A stretch of DNA of 22,820 nucleotides from a virus: the IMG/VR virus record IMGVR_UViG_3300028844_000174, positions 1-22,820 of that record. The stretch is one strand, 5' to 3'. The position numbers and the translations under genes are program-made. Shown piece by piece: positions 22,354-22,820 of this stretch. Within the stretch, counting starts at the first letter, position 1. Every line of letters begins with the position of its first letter. Under the pieces are notes generated by a model. It was given only the letters and a program-made list of their open reading frames with translations. It was not told where the DNA came from and did not search any database.

Positions 22354-22381
22354 TGTACACGCACACAGATTAGTGTACTAT
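22354..22381 (+). promoter_or_regulatory. Candidate promoter of the third transcription unit
   Basis: TGTACA (22354-22359; 4 of 6 consensus), 16-bp spacer, TACTAT (22376-22381; 5 of 6). The predicted start point is near 22388, with a leader of about 38 bases and GGAGGG (22413-22418) before ATG 22426. The region also has GTGTAC twice (22353-22358 and 22373-22378), the first within palindrome GTGTACAC. Confidence 0.65.
22363..22376. promoter_or_regulatory. Candidate operator, copy 2 (ACACAGATTAGTGT)
   Basis: ACAC-N6-GTGT inverted repeat between the -35 and -10 boxes, 12 of 14 bases identical to the element at 15341-15354. In addition GTACAC (22355-22360) and GTGTAC (22373-22378) form a wider inverted repeat around it. 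It is probably recognised by the same regulator as copy 1. Confidence 0.55.
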
Positions 22382-22425
22382 CTGTCTTGTAGTATCAATT
22401 AACACATACCTTGGAGGGTATAGAT

Positions 22426-22820
22426 ATGAGCAACGTATACGCTAAAGCTGAATCAAAGATCGCTGAGTTAGAGGCTAACATCGCTGGCTATCGTGCTGCA
22501 GGCGCAGACGAGGCAAAGGGTAAGGCGATGCAGGAGCGTGTAGCAGCTATCTTTGATCGCATCGTTGAGGGTGATAAGTCTGCTTTCGATGAACTGGCAG
22601 AGCAGGGTGACTACATCCAAGATCCTAGCTACCGTCTAGCGTCAGAGCTTCCAGAGCTTGCTGGTCTCAAAGAGACGCTGACGCTTCCCCTCGCCAAGAT
22701 CGGCAGCACTCGCTACCTGATCACCGATGACGACAAGGGTCTGATCTCGCCTGCTGGCTATTGGGATGACGGCATCTTTGTCAAGAATGACGTATGGATC
22801 GAGACTAACAGGTTGCCTCG
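22426..22820 (+). CDS. Start of a highly expressed hypothetical protein (3' end missing)
   Basis: ATG 22426 is 7 bases after GGAGGG; the frame is open to the right edge (131 codons visible). Residues 1-30 are an amphipathic coiled coil (YAKAESKIAELEANIAGYRAAG). Then come helices (QERVAAIFDRIVEGDKSAFDELAEQG) and a beta-rich stretch (RYLITDDDKGLISPAGYWDDGIFVKNDVWIE). There is no recognised domain. Codon choice is strongly biased (ATC, CGT, GCT, GGT, AAG), like the capsid gene and unlike the preceding replication genes. With its own promoter and a strong ribosome site it should be abundant, perhaps a DNA-binding or host-takeover protein. Confidence 0.75.
   Translation, partial: MSNVYAKAESKIAELEANIAGYRAAGADEAKGKAMQERVAAIFDRIVEGDKSAFDELAEQGDYIQDPSYRLASELPELAGLKETLTLPLAKIGSTRYLITDDDKGLISPAGYWDDGIFVKNDVWIETNRLP

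Noticed and set aside
1-22820. tRNA genes, CRISPR arrays, insertion sequences, integrase or attachment sites
   Set aside because: No cloverleaf-like GGTTCRANNCC context, spaced repeats, transposase motifs or Tyr/Ser recombinase motifs were seen on reading the sequence.

Overview
The window is a contiguous piece of a tailed double-stranded DNA phage genome, or of a prophage seen without its ends. All supported genes lie on the + strand, they are packed with 1-20 nt overlaps, and GC is moderate (roughly half, by eye). A large P22/SU10-type portal, a DUF5309/SU10-like major capsid protein, an acidic scaffold and a row of Gln/Gly-rich and Ala-rich virion proteins beside the portal suggest a short-tailed (podovirus-like) virion. 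No tape measure, sheath or tail-tube genes are visible. Strong GGAGG ribosome sites, sigma70-like promoters and lipoprotein and lysis genes fit a Gram-negative bacterial host, but the host cannot be named. No integrase, terminase, DNA polymerase, RNA polymerase, tRNA or CRISPR array is present here; the missing core genes presumably lie outside the window.

Layout. 1-2553: the 3' part of a tail adaptor/hub-like protein with an inserted beta-sandwich-like domain, then two small virion-associated genes. 2555-8542: five proteins, three of them with GGKGG-type glycine patches, one with an S74-like SDxRLK chaperone motif, and two resembling internal virion/ejection proteins. 8542-12790: portal, small protein, scaffold and major capsid protein, closed by a strong terminator (12798-12820). 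12833-15296: a small conserved gene, a lipoprotein with six 11-residue repeats, an XhlA-like coiled-coil/TM protein, a small conserved lysis-associated protein, a 3TM-type holin and an M15 endolysin.

15297-15401 is a regulatory gap with a perfect 17-bp palindrome and a sigma70-like promoter. It drives a second co-directional unit (15402-22344): three small early genes, a putative single-strand annealing protein, an SSB-like protein ending in the acidic DIPF tip, a 70-aa XRE-type regulator, a stand-alone primase zinc-finger protein, a DUF4373-like replication protein, a DnaB-type helicase with an altered Walker A, several small genes including DUF3310, a PD-(D/E)XK plus NinB-like fusion, an HTH plus metallophosphoesterase fusion and a zinc-depleted HNH protein. 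Together these look like a replication/recombination module. A third unit starts at 22426 behind its own promoter and runs off the right edge.

Most notable: the two promoter regions share an inverted-repeat element, ACACA-N-ATT-N-GTGT, lying between the -35 and -10 boxes, which looks like a common operator. The recombination module combines an annealing protein, SSB, a nuclease fused to a NinB-like domain and an SbcD-like phosphoesterase. Family names are from memory of motifs; no database search was run.
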